Shown: positions 50,889-61,806, counted from the stretch's first letter. The stretch is DNA of 64,000 bases from Bacteroidales bacterium (GCA_012837935.1 DUQG01000003.1:91408-155407), one strand, 5' to 3'. Numbers and translations: made by a program. Notes: generated by a model not told the origin, from the sequence alone.

Positions 50889-53498
50889 CTATTTCCCCTC
50901 AATAATCCTTTTTATCTCATTTAACTTATTCAACGCTTCAATCGGTGTCAAGTTATTCACATCCAATCCTTTTATTTCGTCTCTAACTTGTTCGAGCACA
51001 GGGTCATCTAATTGGAAAAAGCTTAGCTGATAGCCTTCACGCTGAACTGCCAGTTCACCGACAGGTTTGGCAATACCGTTTTGACGGTTGTCGCTTTCAA
51101 GTTGCTCCAAGATTTTCTCCGAACGCTTCACGATGCTCTGCGGCATTCCCGCCATTTTTGCCACGTGAATACCGAAGCTGTGTGCACTTCCGCCACGCTC
51201 CAATTTACGCAGGAAAATAATCTTTTTATCAATCTCTTTTACCGAAACATTGTAGTTTTTGATACGGTTAAAGGAATTTTCCATCTCGTTCAACTCATGA
51301 TAGTGTGTAGCGAAAAGCGTTTTGGCTTTTGCAGTCGGGTGCTCGTGAATATACTCCACGATAGCCCAAGCGATGGAAATACCGTCGTAGGTACTTGTGC
51401 CTCGTCCCAGCTCATCAAAAAGCACCAAACTTCGTGGGGAAAGGTTGTTCAGAATGCTTGCCGCCTCATTCATTTCCACCATAAAGGTACTTTCGCCGAG
51501 TGAAATATTATCACTTGCTCCCACACGGGTAAAAATCTTATCCACCACGCCGATTTTGGCACTTTCTGCCGGAACAAAACTTCCGATTTGCGACAGCAAC
51601 ACGATAAGCGCCGTTTGCCGCAACAATGCCGACTTACCCGACATATTCGGTCCGGTTACAATAATAATTTGCTGTGATTTGCTGTCAAGAAAAACGTCAT
51701 TCGCCACGTAATTTTCCCCGATAGGCAACTGCTTTTCAATCACGGGATGTCGTCCTTGTCGGATATCCAGTTCGTCGGTGTCGTTTATTTCCGGACGAAC
51801 GTATTTATTTTCCAGCGCTACACGATAAAATGAGTGCAAACAGTCAAGCTGTGCAATTAAATTAGAATTTAACTGAACGGCAGGTACATAATCCATCAAA
51901 TTCAATATCAATTCATTAAATATTCGTGTTTCAATGATTTGGATTTTTTCTTCGGCACCGAGAATTTTCTCCTCGTATTTTTTTAGTTCCTGCGTAATAT
52001 ATCTTTCTGCACTAACCAGCGTCTGTTTCCGTATCCAATCTTCTGGAACTTTATCCTTATGCGTGTTTCGCACTTCGATGTAGTAGCCAAACACATTGTT
52101 AAAGGCTATTTTTAAGGACGGAATACCTGTTTTTTCGCTCTCACGCACCTGCATTTCTGCCAGATAGTTTTTTCCTGAACGTGATAAGTTTCGCAATTCA
52201 TCCAACTCTGCATCCACGCCCGAACGGATTACATCGCCTCTGTTAAGCATAATCGGCGGGTCGTTCTGAATTTCTTTATGGATTTTATCGGCAATAATCT
52301 TGCAAGGATTAAGCTGTTCGGCAATTTTTCGCAGGGGTTCATTTTCGGATGCAGCGCAAGCCTCTTTGATTGGTTCAATGGCATTTAGCGCCACCTTCAA
52401 TTGCACTACTTCCCTCGGATTGATACGACCAACCGCCACTTTGGAAATAATTCGTTCCAAATCGCCCATCAGTGAAATTTGACGCTCAATCAGCTCTCGT
52501 AATTCTCTATCTTTGAAAAAACATTCTACCACAGAATGGCGTTCCTCAATCGGTTTTACGTCTTTTAGCGGAAACGCCACCCATCTTTTCAACAAACGTC
52601 CACCCATCGGACTGATGGTTTTATCAATCACATCCACAAGCGTTTTTCCGCCTTCGTTCATTGAACCGTAAAGTTCCAGATTTCGCACCGTAAAGCGGTC
52701 GAGCCAAACATAATGCTCCTCCTCAATGCGAGTCAATTGCGTAATATGCCCCGTTTGCGTATGATGCGTAATATCCAAATAGTGCAAAATCGCTCCGGCA
52801 GCTACAATTCCGTTTGTCAAATTCTGCACGCCGAAACCTTTTAAACTTTTCGTTCCAAAATGTTTCAAAAGACGTTCATGTGCACTGTCAGGAATAAATG
52901 TCCAATCGTCAAGAGCGTAGGTAAAATATTTTGTTCCGAAATGATTTTCAAACTCTTTTTTCTTTGTGCGGTCGTAAATAATTTCCTTCGGCGAAATGCT
53001 GCTCAGCAACTTATCCACGTATTCAACCGTTCCTTCGGCAATTAAAAATTCCCCCGTTGAAATATCTAAAAACGAAACTCCGGCTTGCGTTTTATTGATA
53101 TAGACACTTGCCAAAAAAGTATTTTCTTTTAGTGTCAGCGTGGTATCGCTATACGAAACACCGGGCGTAACCAACTCTGTAACACCTCGCTTTACCAACG
53201 TTTTCGTGGTTTTCGGGTCTTCTAATTGGTCAACAATGGCCACCCGACAGCCGGCACGCACCAACTTCGGCAAATAGGTATCAAGCGCATGATGTGGAAA
53301 CCCCGCCAACTCAACCGACGAAGCTTTTCCATTGGCTCTTCGGGTCAAAGTAATACCCAAAATCTCCGATGCTTTAATCGCATCTTCGGAAAAAGTTTCG
53401 TAAAAGTCGCCGCAACGAAATAACAAAATAGCATCAGGATGCTGAGTTTTAATTTCGCTAAACTGCTTCATCATAGGGGTTTCAGCAATTTTTGCCAT
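50889..53498 (-). CDS. mutS: DNA mismatch repair protein MutS
   Basis: 869 aa. N-terminal mismatch-binding domain with the Phe-x-Glu motif in [14 protein letters not shown] (about 27-40). Connector and lever domains follow. ATPase: Walker [18 protein letters not shown] (about 621), Walker [16 protein letters not shown], and the ATHYHEL box. A C-terminal region ends [13 protein letters not shown]. Standard MutS1 length. Cytoplasmic DNA repair. The 39-nt GC-rich spacer separates it from the convergent lipoprotein operon. Confidence 0.96.
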   Translation of the reverse strand: MAKIAETPMMKQFSEIKTQHPDAILLFRCGDFYETFSEDAIKASEILGITLTRRANGKASSVELAGFPHHALDTYLPKLVRAGCRVAIVDQLEDPKTTKTLVKRGVTELVTPGVSYSDTTLTLKENTFLASVYINKTQAGVSFLDISTGEFLIAEGTVEYVDKLLSSISPKEIIYDRTKKKEFENHFGTKYFTYALDDWTFIPDSAHERLLKHFGTKSLKGFGVQNLTNGIVAAGAILHYLDITHHTQTGHITQLTRIEEEHYVWLDRFTVRNLELYGSMNEGGKTLVDVIDKTISPMGGRLLKRWVAFPLKDVKPIEERHSVVECFFKDRELRELIERQISLMGDLERIISKVAVGRINPREVVQLKVALNAIEPIKEACAASENEPLRKIAEQLNPCKIIADKIHKEIQNDPPIMLNRGDVIRSGVDAELDELRNLSRSGKNYLAEMQVRESEKTGIPSLKIAFNNVFGYYIEVRNTHKDKVPEDWIRKQTLVSAERYITQELKKYEEKILGAEEKIQIIETRIFNELILNLMDYVPAVQLNSNLIAQLDCLHSFYRVALENKYVRPEINDTDELDIRQGRHPVIEKQLPIGENYVANDVFLDSKSQQIIIVTGPNMSGKSALLRQTALIVLLSQIGSFVPAESAKIGVVDKIFTRVGASDNISLGESTFMVEMNEAASILNNLSPRSLVLFDELGRGTSTYDGISIAWAIVEYIHEHPTAKAKTLFATHYHELNEMENSFNRIKNYNVSVKEIDKKIIFLRKLERGGSAHSFGIHVAKMAGMPQSIVKRSEKILEQLESDNRQNGIAKPVGELAVQREGYQLSFFQLDDPVLEQVRDEIKGLDVNNLTPIEALNKLNEIKRIIEGK

Positions 53499-53779
53499 AA
53501 TATTTTATAGTAAACGAATTATATAATAAACAAAGTAAATTTTGAACACAAATTACACAAATGTCGCAAATTTACACAAATTAAATCAAATGGGTTGAGA
53601 TACAAATTATCACGGTTTTGAGCTGTCAACAATCGATTAATATTGTTTTTAAGTTGGTTACAAAATGAAGTCAACTATTTTGAGTTAATCAGTTAAAACA
53701 GTAACAGATTTTTTCAAATGACTACAAATTGTAGCCGGCTGGATTTTTCATTCGCTTGGAAACCGAATGTCCCTTTTTA
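53499..53779. other. Gap between the Bro-N gene and mutS
   Basis: 281 nt, AT-rich, no gene on convincing evidence. CTACAAATTGTAG (53722-53734) is a perfect 13-bp palindrome that also forms the core of the 25-bp palindrome inside the Bro-N gene (54411-54435). Confidence 0.55.
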
Positions 53780-54613
53780 TTATTTCTCCTTTCCTTTCAA
53801 ACTTAAAATACTTTTAGCATTTAGCTGGCTAACGACCTTTTTCCCTGTTTTCGCTTCCAACTCCAAACGTGCATTTCGAGCCACAGAACCACCCTGCACT
53901 GCTACATTTGCATGTTCATCAAAAGTTTCGGGATTTTGAGCTTCTGAAATTTCTTTGGTGGAAAGTTCGGCGAGCATATTCAAAACCAACTCTTTATTAG
54001 TCATGTTATCCCGTAAATTTTCTTTTTTCAACCCTTTGAACAGCTTGTATTCTTTTGCCGTTTTGTCCGACCAAGTCTTGTAAATAATGTCCGTTAATGT
54101 CGCAAATTGAACACCCTCTTGCAAGCCACGTTTTTTCCACTCATCGGTTAAATCTTTACGTATTTCAATACTTTTCAACCTTTGATTAATCCAATTATCT
54201 GAATAACCAAGTCGCTTATAATCTGCCATTGCTTGTTCTATGGAAAGCTCAGGGTCTTGCATTTGATCAAGTCGCTCTTTGGCAACTTGTGCAATCCATA
54301 GTTTAAATGGTTCTGCTTTTGGCGACGGAATAGATTGAATTAAACGGAAAAGTTGTTGAGTGGTCATCACATCGGTCTTGTAGTTTTTGCCATCAGCAGC
54401 AGGCATTTTCAGTTGACTACAATTTGTAGTCAACTCACTTCCTTCCTTTCGTAGTCGGGTTTTTAGTACACTCCAATATTTACGTGGATTGGGACTTTCT
54501 GTTAAAACCTCCACAACATCCACCACCGAAAAAAACCATTCTTCGGTTACATCGTCCCAAACCGCACGAACTTTCTTTTCTTCAAAAAGTTTTATGGTGT
54601 TCTTTTTTGTCAT
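53780..54613 (-). CDS. Bro-N domain protein (phage antirepressor-like)
   Basis: 277 aa. N-terminal BRO domain: FEEKKVRAVWDDVTEEWFFS then VVDVVEVLTESPNPRKYWSV (about 10-50), DVMTTQQLFRLIQSIPSPKA (about 81-100). The C-terminal ~150 residues are helical and basic. BRO proteins bind DNA and occur in phages and as chromosomal orphans. No other phage gene is near, so it is an accessory gene, not a prophage. The codons for ELTTNCSQL are part of a 25-bp palindrome (54411-54435). Confidence 0.88.
   Translation of the reverse strand: MTKKNTIKLFEEKKVRAVWDDVTEEWFFSVVDVVEVLTESPNPRKYWSVLKTRLRKEGSELTTNCSQLKMPAADGKNYKTDVMTTQQLFRLIQSIPSPKAEPFKLWIAQVAKERLDQMQDPELSIEQAMADYKRLGYSDNWINQRLKSIEIRKDLTDEWKKRGLQEGVQFATLTDIIYKTWSDKTAKEYKLFKGLKKENLRDNMTNKELVLNMLAELSTKEISEAQNPETFDEHANVAVQGGSVARNARLELEAKTGKKVVSQLNAKSILSLKGKEK
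54411..54435. repeat. 25-bp palindrome inside the Bro-N gene
   Basis: AGTTGACTACAA and TTGTAGTCAACT flank a single central base. The inner 13 bp recur downstream of the gene (53722-53734). Confidence 0.75.
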
Positions 54614-54667
54614 AATTAAACGTATTTATAAATCAAGTGTCCCAACTACAAACTATCTTACTACAAA

Positions 54668-55786
54668 CTACAGACTATTAATAGCCTCCACCATTTTTTC
54701 CCACTCGTATTTCTTCTTTTCTAAACGCACATTTTCGGTAAATTGTTCTAATCGCTCATTTTCAAAGAAATCCACCAAGGCGTCAGCTATGGCATTTACA
54801 TCGGTTTTTACCACGTAACCTACTTTTCCGTGTGGAATGGTTTCGCTTAATCCGCCCACATCGGTTACGAGCATCGGGTTTTCAAAATTGTAGGCAATCT
54901 GCGAAACACCGCTTTGTGTAGCAGAACGGTAAGTTTGTGCCACTAAATCAGCTCCATTGAAATAGTGTTTCACTTTATCGTCGGGAATAAAATCGGAATG
55001 CAAAATCACATTATCTTCCAACGCATTTTTCCGAATAGTTTCCAAATAAGGTGCTTTCGATTCATAGAACTCTCCTGCAACTATCAGTTTTACAGGAAAT
55101 TGTCGAAGTCGGACATCGGTAAATGCATTCAAAAGCAAATCCAATCCTTTGTATTTCCGAACAAAACCAAAGAATAGAATATAGCGAAAATCAGCATCTA
55201 AATCAAGTTCCTTCAAAGCCTCTTCACGTGCCATTGGTTTGCCGTAATGGTCGTAAACCGGATGCGGCGATACTGTTTTAGGTTTATTCTTTTTGTCAAA
55301 TTTGTTGATATCATCTACCACCGAGTTGGTCATCGCCAAAAATCCGTCCATTGCATTGACAAAATAGTTCGGGAAAAATTTATCCAAAACAGTCGGCTCG
55401 TGTGGTATCATATTGTGAACGAGAGCCAAGCATTTTGTGTTTTCGGCTTTGCAGTTTCTAGCAATCATTCCGAAACAAGGTGCAAAAAACGCCATCCAAT
55501 AGCAAAAAATCACTTTATCGGCTTTTTTTGTTTTGATTTCTCTACCTACACTAATCCAATTCAGCGGATTAACAGAATTAATCCTACGATGGATGGTTAG
55601 ATTATGCGTGGGCTCTTCATCCGTAAATTGCGTCTTTCCCGGAAAAAGAAACGAAGGATATTGCAAGGTAAAAGTGTAAACTTCCACATCGTGTCCTTGC
55701 TGAACATACTCGTGAGCAAGCCGCTCGTTAAAAGCCGCCAAACCGCCCCGATAAGGATGTGCTGTACCGACAATAATTATTTTCAT
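54668..55786 (-). CDS. GT4-family glycosyltransferase
   Basis: 372 aa. GT-B fold: N-terminal HPYRGGLAAFNERLAHEYVQ, a central donor-domain opening YILFFGFVRKYKGLDLLLNA (about 207-226), and DLVAQTYRSATQSGVSQIAY as the EX7E-like region (with Gln in place of the first Glu). The second Glu is lost in AYNFENPML, so the motif is atypical. Retaining transferase of the GT4/GT1 group, probably acting on cell-envelope glycans at the inner membrane. Monocistronic, with no other polysaccharide genes nearby. Confidence 0.88.
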   Translation of the reverse strand: MKIIIVGTAHPYRGGLAAFNERLAHEYVQQGHDVEVYTFTLQYPSFLFPGKTQFTDEEPTHNLTIHRRINSVNPLNWISVGREIKTKKADKVIFCYWMAFFAPCFGMIARNCKAENTKCLALVHNMIPHEPTVLDKFFPNYFVNAMDGFLAMTNSVVDDINKFDKKNKPKTVSPHPVYDHYGKPMAREEALKELDLDADFRYILFFGFVRKYKGLDLLLNAFTDVRLRQFPVKLIVAGEFYESKAPYLETIRKNALEDNVILHSDFIPDDKVKHYFNGADLVAQTYRSATQSGVSQIAYNFENPMLVTDVGGLSETIPHGKVGYVVKTDVNAIADALVDFFENERLEQFTENVRLEKKKYEWEKMVEAINSL

Positions 55787-55872
55787 GGCTAAAATTTATT
55801 TCTACAAACTACAAAATTAGGAAATTAATTAATGGATTAAAAGTTTTTGGGATGTTAGTTTTCAACACAAAA

Positions 55873-55905
55873 AAATCTTTACGGGCAATTCACCCGCAAA
55901 GATTT
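55873..55905 (-). terminator. Fucosidase gene terminator
   Basis: AAATCTTTACGGG pairs with CCCGCAAAGATTT around a 7-nt loop (one mismatch), T-rich on the minus strand, about 50 nt beyond the stop codon at 55955. Confidence 0.88.
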
Positions 55906-55954
55906 CTTAAATTTACCTTAAAAGTTTCAACAGTTTTACACTTGACAATATATG

Positions 55955-58900
55955 CTAAAATTTGCTTATTTTGTGCGTTTCAACTTTCCCCTTACTTTGA
56001 ATTGTTACCAAATAAATTCCTTTCGGCAAATGAGATATATTTAACTCCGTATTGGTTTGATTAGAAAGAATGTGAGAAGTAGAAATCACTGAGCCCGTTA
56101 GACCGATAATATTTACTGTTGTACCTGCTTCAAAATCTCCTTTGCACAGAACTTTGTCATTGGACACAAAAACATAAAATTTATTAGCCTCTGTCCGTTT
56201 AAGCGAAGTTCCTTTATCTAAAACTTTTAGCTTAAAGTCGTAAATCATCCCCTCATGCACACTTGTGCAGGCGCCGTTCGGCATATCTTTCCAAGCTTGT
56301 TGATAGATAACACGAATTGGAATATTCTGTAAAACTGCAAAAGCCGGCACCGCAATTTCTTGTGAAATATTTAATACATAATCATAGTTTGCTTTTACGT
56401 TATTTGTACCGTTTGCAGCAAATTCTGTATTTCTAAATCCCACTTTGGCTATCCGCTCACTGTCTGAAAATTTCAAGTCGGCATCCCAGTCGGCATAAAT
56501 ATAGGCTACATTGTATCGCAAATCTTGAAGAACTGTGGTAGTTGATTCGCCGGCTTTGTACGCATTTAGTTTCAATGTAAATGTACTGCCTCTTTCAGCT
56601 TCAATATAATCATCTAAAAACTTCACATACACCTGGTCAGGCGATTGAGCAACTGCATAGCTAAAATTCTTTTTTGCACCTTCCGTAGTTGCACTTTCCA
56701 GATAAGCCTTTTTTTCTGGATGCTGTGTCCCTCCCGGCTCACAATAACCTTCTAAATTTGAATTAGAAAAATCGCCGTCATTGTCATAGACTAAGATGCG
56801 AAGGGTTTTATTGAAACCTAAAATATGGTCGTTTGTCGGTGTGTTCAGCTCAATGTAAAAATCTTTATTGCCTTCGGCTACGTCATTGTCAATGATAGTA
56901 ATTGTAGCCGTTTTTTCCGATTCACCTGCGCCAAACTCGAGAACTTCAGTCTTATCAAGATAGGTTTTCCCATGAACACCTGTTCCGGGTGAAGTAATGT
57001 AAGTAACTGTTGCCGTCTCGCTTAAATCGCCAAATCTACGAACAGTAAATGTAAATGTTCCACTATCTTCAAAAGACTCCGCAAATGTTCTTTCCATTTC
57101 AAACATACCTTTTACTTCGTCCTCAAACTTCAAGAAACTCTGTAAAACAATGCTTTCTCCTGCTGAGTTTTCGTTTTTAGTTCCGGTACATTTTACTACA
57201 ACAATATGCTCGCCTTCGCCCAAGGAATTGCTCTCATAAAGCACAGCATCTTTAGTCAAAGTAGCGGAATAAGTATCTACTGTAGCTACTTTCGTGCCGT
57301 CAACCCAAACTTCGAAAATTCCCGTATCAGGTGATTTTGCACCAAGCAGTCTGAACCAGTTACCCTGCATTTTTAACTGAACAGTTGCTTCACTAATTTG
57401 CGACTGAATGGCTGTTCCCAGTGAGCTGTAATTTGGTAAAAGTTTCCAACCTGTTGATGAAATTGGTGTAAATTGTGCAGTCTTAACTGCCTCATTAAAT
57501 GCTCCTCCTTCTAATGAGAGCATGTAGTCGTCTTCCGGATTTTCAGCAATGTAAATATTGAATTTTTTAGCAATATCCTTATCCGAAGTTTGTCGTGGCA
57601 AATAGCTGATTTCAGTCAAATCAATTTGTTTTCCGAAATCATACATTAATGACTGTGGCATTTTTACTTTAGGTTTCCACTCCGGTTGCCAAATAGTAGA
57701 AATGTCTCCGTCCAACGTGTTGCTTGCAAGACAGTCCGGCTCGCCATTTACCGCTTGTTTAGCTTCGGAAGTAGCAGTAGCTGTAAATCCGGCACGGTCA
57801 ATTTCTGTACGAGTTCCATCTACCGTAGTAAAAAAGTTCATCTCGGCTAAAGTAGGCCATTTGCCGGTTGGAAATTCCAAGACTTCAAATTTTAATTTTG
57901 AAACTTTTTTTGTTACCAATGCTTGAAGAGTCGATGCTTCTGTACTATTAATTCCGGGCGGTATCGGACCTGTTTTTGTAATTGATGCATCTGAACGATA
58001 GGCTTGAATTCCATTAATTAATGGTGTAGCAAGTGATGATGTTACAGTGAATCTGATTTTGCGAATCGGTAGCAATTCTCCTTTTACCATTCGTTGGAAA
58101 CCGATGGTTTGTCCACTTCCATATTCTCGCCATGAGCCATACACTTCCACTTCCAACTTCCAACCACTAATTCGTTGTCCCAATGGCAAATACTCTTGAA
58201 TACGAATTACGTCCATTTCTACATCTTTCCCCAAATCAATCGTCAGGGAAGCTGTTTTTTGGTCATCAGCCAAAGTCCAGTAAGTGTTATAGTTTTCATC
58301 CAGCACATTTTTAGGTTCAAAGCCGACACCACGATTTGCAGTAGCAGTAACTTGCATATCAGGTGTTAGCAGATTTGTTTGGAATGTATTGCTAAGCGCC
58401 TTTCCAAATTCCATTAGTCGAATAGAATCATTGTCATGAAATTTTCCGGCTCTGTTGGGTGGAACGTTTAACAACAATGGAATACCCATTCCCACTGAAC
58501 GGAAGTAAATATTGTGTACCAAATAATCCAGAGTTTTCACACTTCCGTCTTGCGATGTGTGGTAAAACCATCCGGGTCTGATGGAAACATCGGCTTCAGG
58601 AATTGACATATATTGTCCGGTAGCAGTATATTTGTTGACAGATGCGCCACTTACAGTTACCTTCATCCATACGGGATCGTTAACATATCCGGCTTCATTG
58701 CCCACCCAAAAAGCATCAACAGGGAATCCGGCTTCACTGCCTGAATAATTTTTAGCAGCATCCAAAGTCATCCAGGTCAAACAGTTAGGCTGTAATTCTC
58801 GTGTAGTGGCTACATAACGTGCAAAGTCATAAGTCTGATGAGCCGCACCTGATCCGGTAGCACCATCCAACCAAATTTCAACAATTTCCCGTTTTCCTGT

Positions 58901-59473
58901 TTCCGGATTTAAGCGTCCGTACTCACCACCAAGCAATTCACGTAATTGTGCATCATAAAAATCATTATAATCTCCGGGTGAAGCATCGCCATAAGAAGGT
59001 TCCCATGCATCCCACGGGGAAAGATAAATTCCCATATCCATACCATATTTATCGCATGATAAGGAAAGTTCCTTTGCTAAGTCGCCTTGTCCATTCAAAT
59101 AGGGACTGTTGGAAATGTTGTAGTCCGTTACTTTTGTGGGCCAAGTGCAAAAACCATCGTGATGTTTCAATGTAATGATTACACGTGTAAATCCGGCTTT
59201 TTTCAATAAACGAACCCATTGATCCGTATCTACTTTTCCTTGTGTAGGATTAAATGTAGAAGCCGGACGCTTCATGTCATTTCCCCATTCAATACCATCG
59301 GCTCCGGCAAAGGTATTCATTCCGAAATGGATAAACGCAGCCATAGGCTCTTGTAGGTATTTCATTTGTCGTTCGTTGGGTGTAGGACCAAATTTGGCAG
59401 GTGCATTGGTTTGTGCTAATGTCATTCCTAAAAACAGACACAGCATACTTAGGATAGAATAAAATCTTTTCAT
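55955..59473 (-). CDS. Secreted GH29-type alpha-L-fucosidase with F5/8C, Calx-beta-like and sorting domains
   Basis: 1172 aa from ATG 59471-59473; an upstream ATG 45 nt earlier would precede the signal peptide. Signal peptide YSILSMLCLFLGMTLAQ. GH29 barrel about 25-360: FGMNTFAG, LKHHDGFCTWPT, and the nucleophile Asp in VEIWLDGATGSG. Discoidin (F5/8C)-like domain about 380-490; a second F5/8C-like domain about 550-680; a carbohydrate-binding-like segment; a Calx-beta domain (TFAESFEDSGTFTFTVRRFG, about 800-910); a large beta domain; and a final ~70 residues (GTSVNIIGLTGS-like, IYLVTIQSKGKVETHKI) resembling a T9SS sorting domain. It removes fucose from host or plant glycans at the cell surface. 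Confidence 0.9.
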   Translation of the reverse strand: MKRFYSILSMLCLFLGMTLAQTNAPAKFGPTPNERQMKYLQEPMAAFIHFGMNTFAGADGIEWGNDMKRPASTFNPTQGKVDTDQWVRLLKKAGFTRVIITLKHHDGFCTWPTKVTDYNISNSPYLNGQGDLAKELSLSCDKYGMDMGIYLSPWDAWEPSYGDASPGDYNDFYDAQLRELLGGEYGRLNPETGKREIVEIWLDGATGSGAAHQTYDFARYVATTRELQPNCLTWMTLDAAKNYSGSEAGFPVDAFWVGNEAGYVNDPVWMKVTVSGASVNKYTATGQYMSIPEADVSIRPGWFYHTSQDGSVKTLDYLVHNIYFRSVGMGIPLLLNVPPNRAGKFHDNDSIRLMEFGKALSNTFQTNLLTPDMQVTATANRGVGFEPKNVLDENYNTYWTLADDQKTASLTIDLGKDVEMDVIRIQEYLPLGQRISGWKLEVEVYGSWREYGSGQTIGFQRMVKGELLPIRKIRFTVTSSLATPLINGIQAYRSDASITKTGPIPPGINSTEASTLQALVTKKVSKLKFEVLEFPTGKWPTLAEMNFFTTVDGTRTEIDRAGFTATATSEAKQAVNGEPDCLASNTLDGDISTIWQPEWKPKVKMPQSLMYDFGKQIDLTEISYLPRQTSDKDIAKKFNIYIAENPEDDYMLSLEGGAFNEAVKTAQFTPISSTGWKLLPNYSSLGTAIQSQISEATVQLKMQGNWFRLLGAKSPDTGIFEVWVDGTKVATVDTYSATLTKDAVLYESNSLGEGEHIVVVKCTGTKNENSAGESIVLQSFLKFEDEVKGMFEMERTFAESFEDSGTFTFTVRRFGDLSETATVTYITSPGTGVHGKTYLDKTEVLEFGAGESEKTATITIIDNDVAEGNKDFYIELNTPTNDHILGFNKTLRILVYDNDGDFSNSNLEGYCEPGGTQHPEKKAYLESATTEGAKKNFSYAVAQSPDQVYVKFLDDYIEAERGSTFTLKLNAYKAGESTTTVLQDLRYNVAYIYADWDADLKFSDSERIAKVGFRNTEFAANGTNNVKANYDYVLNISQEIAVPAFAVLQNIPIRVIYQQAWKDMPNGACTSVHEGMIYDFKLKVLDKGTSLKRTEANKFYVFVSNDKVLCKGDFEAGTTVNIIGLTGSVISTSHILSNQTNTELNISHLPKGIYLVTIQSKGKVETHKISKF

Positions 59474-59550
59474 AGTGTTTTGGAATTTAAAATTAACAGT
59501 TAAACAACAAAAATACAAAGTATTTGTGAAAAAACATAATTATTGCTTAC

Positions 59551-59591
59551 AAAAAAATCTCCACGAGCAACCTAGCCGTGAAGATTTTTTT
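59551..59591 (-). terminator. OPT transporter terminator
   Basis: AAAAAAATCTCCACG pairs with CGTGAAGATTTTTTT (one mismatch) around an 11-nt loop, 28 nt beyond the stop codon at 59619. It also lies upstream of the fucosidase start. Confidence 0.88.
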
Positions 59592-59618
59592 GTATTATCT
59601 TAAGAATTAGAAACTATT

Positions 59619-61640
59619 TTAATCGTTTTCTTTTGCTTTAAATGCTTCCCAGATAAAGAAGCCAATCAACGCCAAGAAAGCAAAAATAGCGGTAACTTGT
59701 GCACCTGTTCCGGTTGGGTCTGACCAAATTTTGAAGTCAAGCACATCGCCTCTTCCGGTAATGAAAATAATCAACGCACCAATTACGCCAAACAACGCCG
59801 CACCGGCAATAAATCCGGACGAAACAAGAATAGCTCTCTGATGGCGTGCATTGTTAAGTTTCTCGTTTTTAGAGCTTTTATTAATCCAATGGTTTAGCAA
59901 ACCGCCCACGATTAACGGTGTGTTCAGTTGTAGCGGAATAAACATTCCCAACGCAAATGCCAACGGCGAAATACCCAACCAATTAACCAAAATAGCAATT
60001 ACAGCACCAATTCCAAGCAACATCCACTGAGCACCTTGACCGGACATCAGCGGTTCAATAATGGCTGCCATCGCATTAGCTTGCGGTGCAATCATCGGGT
60101 CAGGATGCGTTTCGGTAGCCACAAATCCGTAAGCTTCATTCAAAATAAAGATAACTGCTCCTACGGTAGCAGCAGAAACCAACGTTCCTAAAAACTTATA
60201 GGTCTGCTGTTTTGCAGGTGTTGTTCCGAGCCAATAACCCACTTTCAAGTCGGTAATAAAACCGCCTGCCATGGACAATGCCGTACAAACAATTCCACCG
60301 ATAATCAAGCCGCTGACCATTCCTTGCCAACCGGTCAATCCCACCGACACCAGAATCACAGACGACAAAATCAACGTCATCAGCGTCATTCCTGATACAG
60401 GATTGGAACCTACAATCGCAATTGCATTTGCCGCAACGGTAGTAAACAAGAATGAAATAACGGTAATGGTTATCAATGCCACAACAGCTTGAAGTAAGGT
60501 TACTTTAACACCAACCAGCAAGAAAATAAATACGGCTATCAACGTCAAGAATAAGAAAAGTGCCACGAAAGACATTTTCAGATCGCGCTGTGTACGCTCT
60601 ACTTTTACCTCGCTTTGTGTTTGTCCTTTGCCTTTTCCTCCGCCTACGGCAAGTTTAAATGCACTGCCGATTACACCGGATGATTTGATAATACCGATAA
60701 TTCCCGCCATCGCAATTGCTCCAATTCCTATCGGACGAACGTAAGTCGCAAAAATCTGTTCTGCACTCATCGCCACAAATGGATTGACACCGCCGCTTGC
60801 AGTTGCTGCCAATGCTCCGATTTCATTTACCAGCGGAATAAGTACCAACCACGAAAGCAGCGAACCCACCGCAATTATCGTTGCAAAACGAAGTCCTACC
60901 AGATAACCGAAACTGAAAATCAATGCACTCACATTGAATTTCAGCACCATTTTGAATTTTTCTGCCAAAGCTTCTCCGGCAGGAATAATGCGGGTGTTGA
61001 TTTCTTCACTCCAAAGTCGGAATTGCGAAAAGCAGAAATCAAAAAATCCACCAAGCAAACCGCTTGCAATAAGAAGTTTCGCTTGATTACCGCCTTTTTC
61101 TCCGGTCATCAGAATTTCCGTAGTAGCCGTAGCTTCGGGGAATGGCAGCTTTCCGTGCATATCTTTCACAAAATATTTTCGGAAAGGAATTAAAAAGAGT
61201 ATTCCCAAAAATCCTCCCAGCAGCGATGAAAAGAAAATCTGCCAGAAATCAACCTGAATTTCAGGATATTTTGCCTGCAAAATGTAGAGTCCCGGAATGG
61301 TAAATACCGCGCCTGCCACAATCACACCCGATGACGCTCCGATGGATTGGATAATTACATTTTGCCCCAAGGCACCTTTTTTACGAAATGCAGCCGATGC
61401 ACCCACTGCAATAATTGAAATGGGAATAGCCGCTTCAAAAACCTGCCCGATTTTTAAGCCGGAATAGGCAGCCGCAGCCGAAAAAATCACAGCCATCAGC
61501 AGACCCATTCCCACAGACCACGGCGTAACTTCCAGTACATTTTGGTTAGCCGGCATCACGGGTTTGTACTCTTCGCCCTCTTTAAGTTCTCGATAGGCGT
61601 TTTCCGGCAATTCTACCGGTTGTTTGTTTTGTTCTTCCAT
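59619..61640 (-). CDS. OPT-family oligopeptide transporter
   Basis: 673 aa polytopic inner-membrane protein with about 14-16 hydrophobic helices. Family landmarks: TPWSVGMGLLMAVIFSAAAA with YSGLKIGQVFEAAIPISIIA near the N terminus, HGKLPFPEATATTEIL (about 164-180), a GSNPVSGMTLMTLI motif (about 413), and DLKVGYWLGTTPAKQQ (about 468). Proton-driven import of small peptides or peptide-like metal chelators. Length is typical of the bacterial OPT group. Monocistronic. Confidence 0.93.
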   Translation of the reverse strand: MEEQNKQPVELPENAYRELKEGEEYKPVMPANQNVLEVTPWSVGMGLLMAVIFSAAAAYSGLKIGQVFEAAIPISIIAVGASAAFRKKGALGQNVIIQSIGASSGVIVAGAVFTIPGLYILQAKYPEIQVDFWQIFFSSLLGGFLGILFLIPFRKYFVKDMHGKLPFPEATATTEILMTGEKGGNQAKLLIASGLLGGFFDFCFSQFRLWSEEINTRIIPAGEALAEKFKMVLKFNVSALIFSFGYLVGLRFATIIAVGSLLSWLVLIPLVNEIGALAATASGGVNPFVAMSAEQIFATYVRPIGIGAIAMAGIIGIIKSSGVIGSAFKLAVGGGKGKGQTQSEVKVERTQRDLKMSFVALFLFLTLIAVFIFLLVGVKVTLLQAVVALITITVISFLFTTVAANAIAIVGSNPVSGMTLMTLILSSVILVSVGLTGWQGMVSGLIIGGIVCTALSMAGGFITDLKVGYWLGTTPAKQQTYKFLGTLVSAATVGAVIFILNEAYGFVATETHPDPMIAPQANAMAAIIEPLMSGQGAQWMLLGIGAVIAILVNWLGISPLAFALGMFIPLQLNTPLIVGGLLNHWINKSSKNEKLNNARHQRAILVSSGFIAGAALFGVIGALIIFITGRGDVLDFKIWSDPTGTGAQVTAIFAFLALIGFFIWEAFKAKEND

Positions 61641-61806
61641 TAAATATTGATTTTACGAAATTAATTGTCGTTTTTAGTATCTACATTTTTTTAACATTAA
61701 GAAATTAAGAGTTAGTTAAGGATTTCATTAAGAACATCTTAATGTGTCTTAACTTCTTAAAAATCTTAATGTTATAGACAGTCGTGGGTTTGTCACACAA
61801 TTGAAC

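Noticed and set aside
53718..53939. 73-codon plus-strand frame starting MTTNCSRLDF
   Set aside because: It is mostly antisense to the end of the Bro-N gene, and its start only reflects the repeated palindrome; no independent coding evidence.
53780..54613. Prophage
   Set aside because: Only one BRO-type gene is present; no integrase, capsid, tail or lysis genes lie around it.
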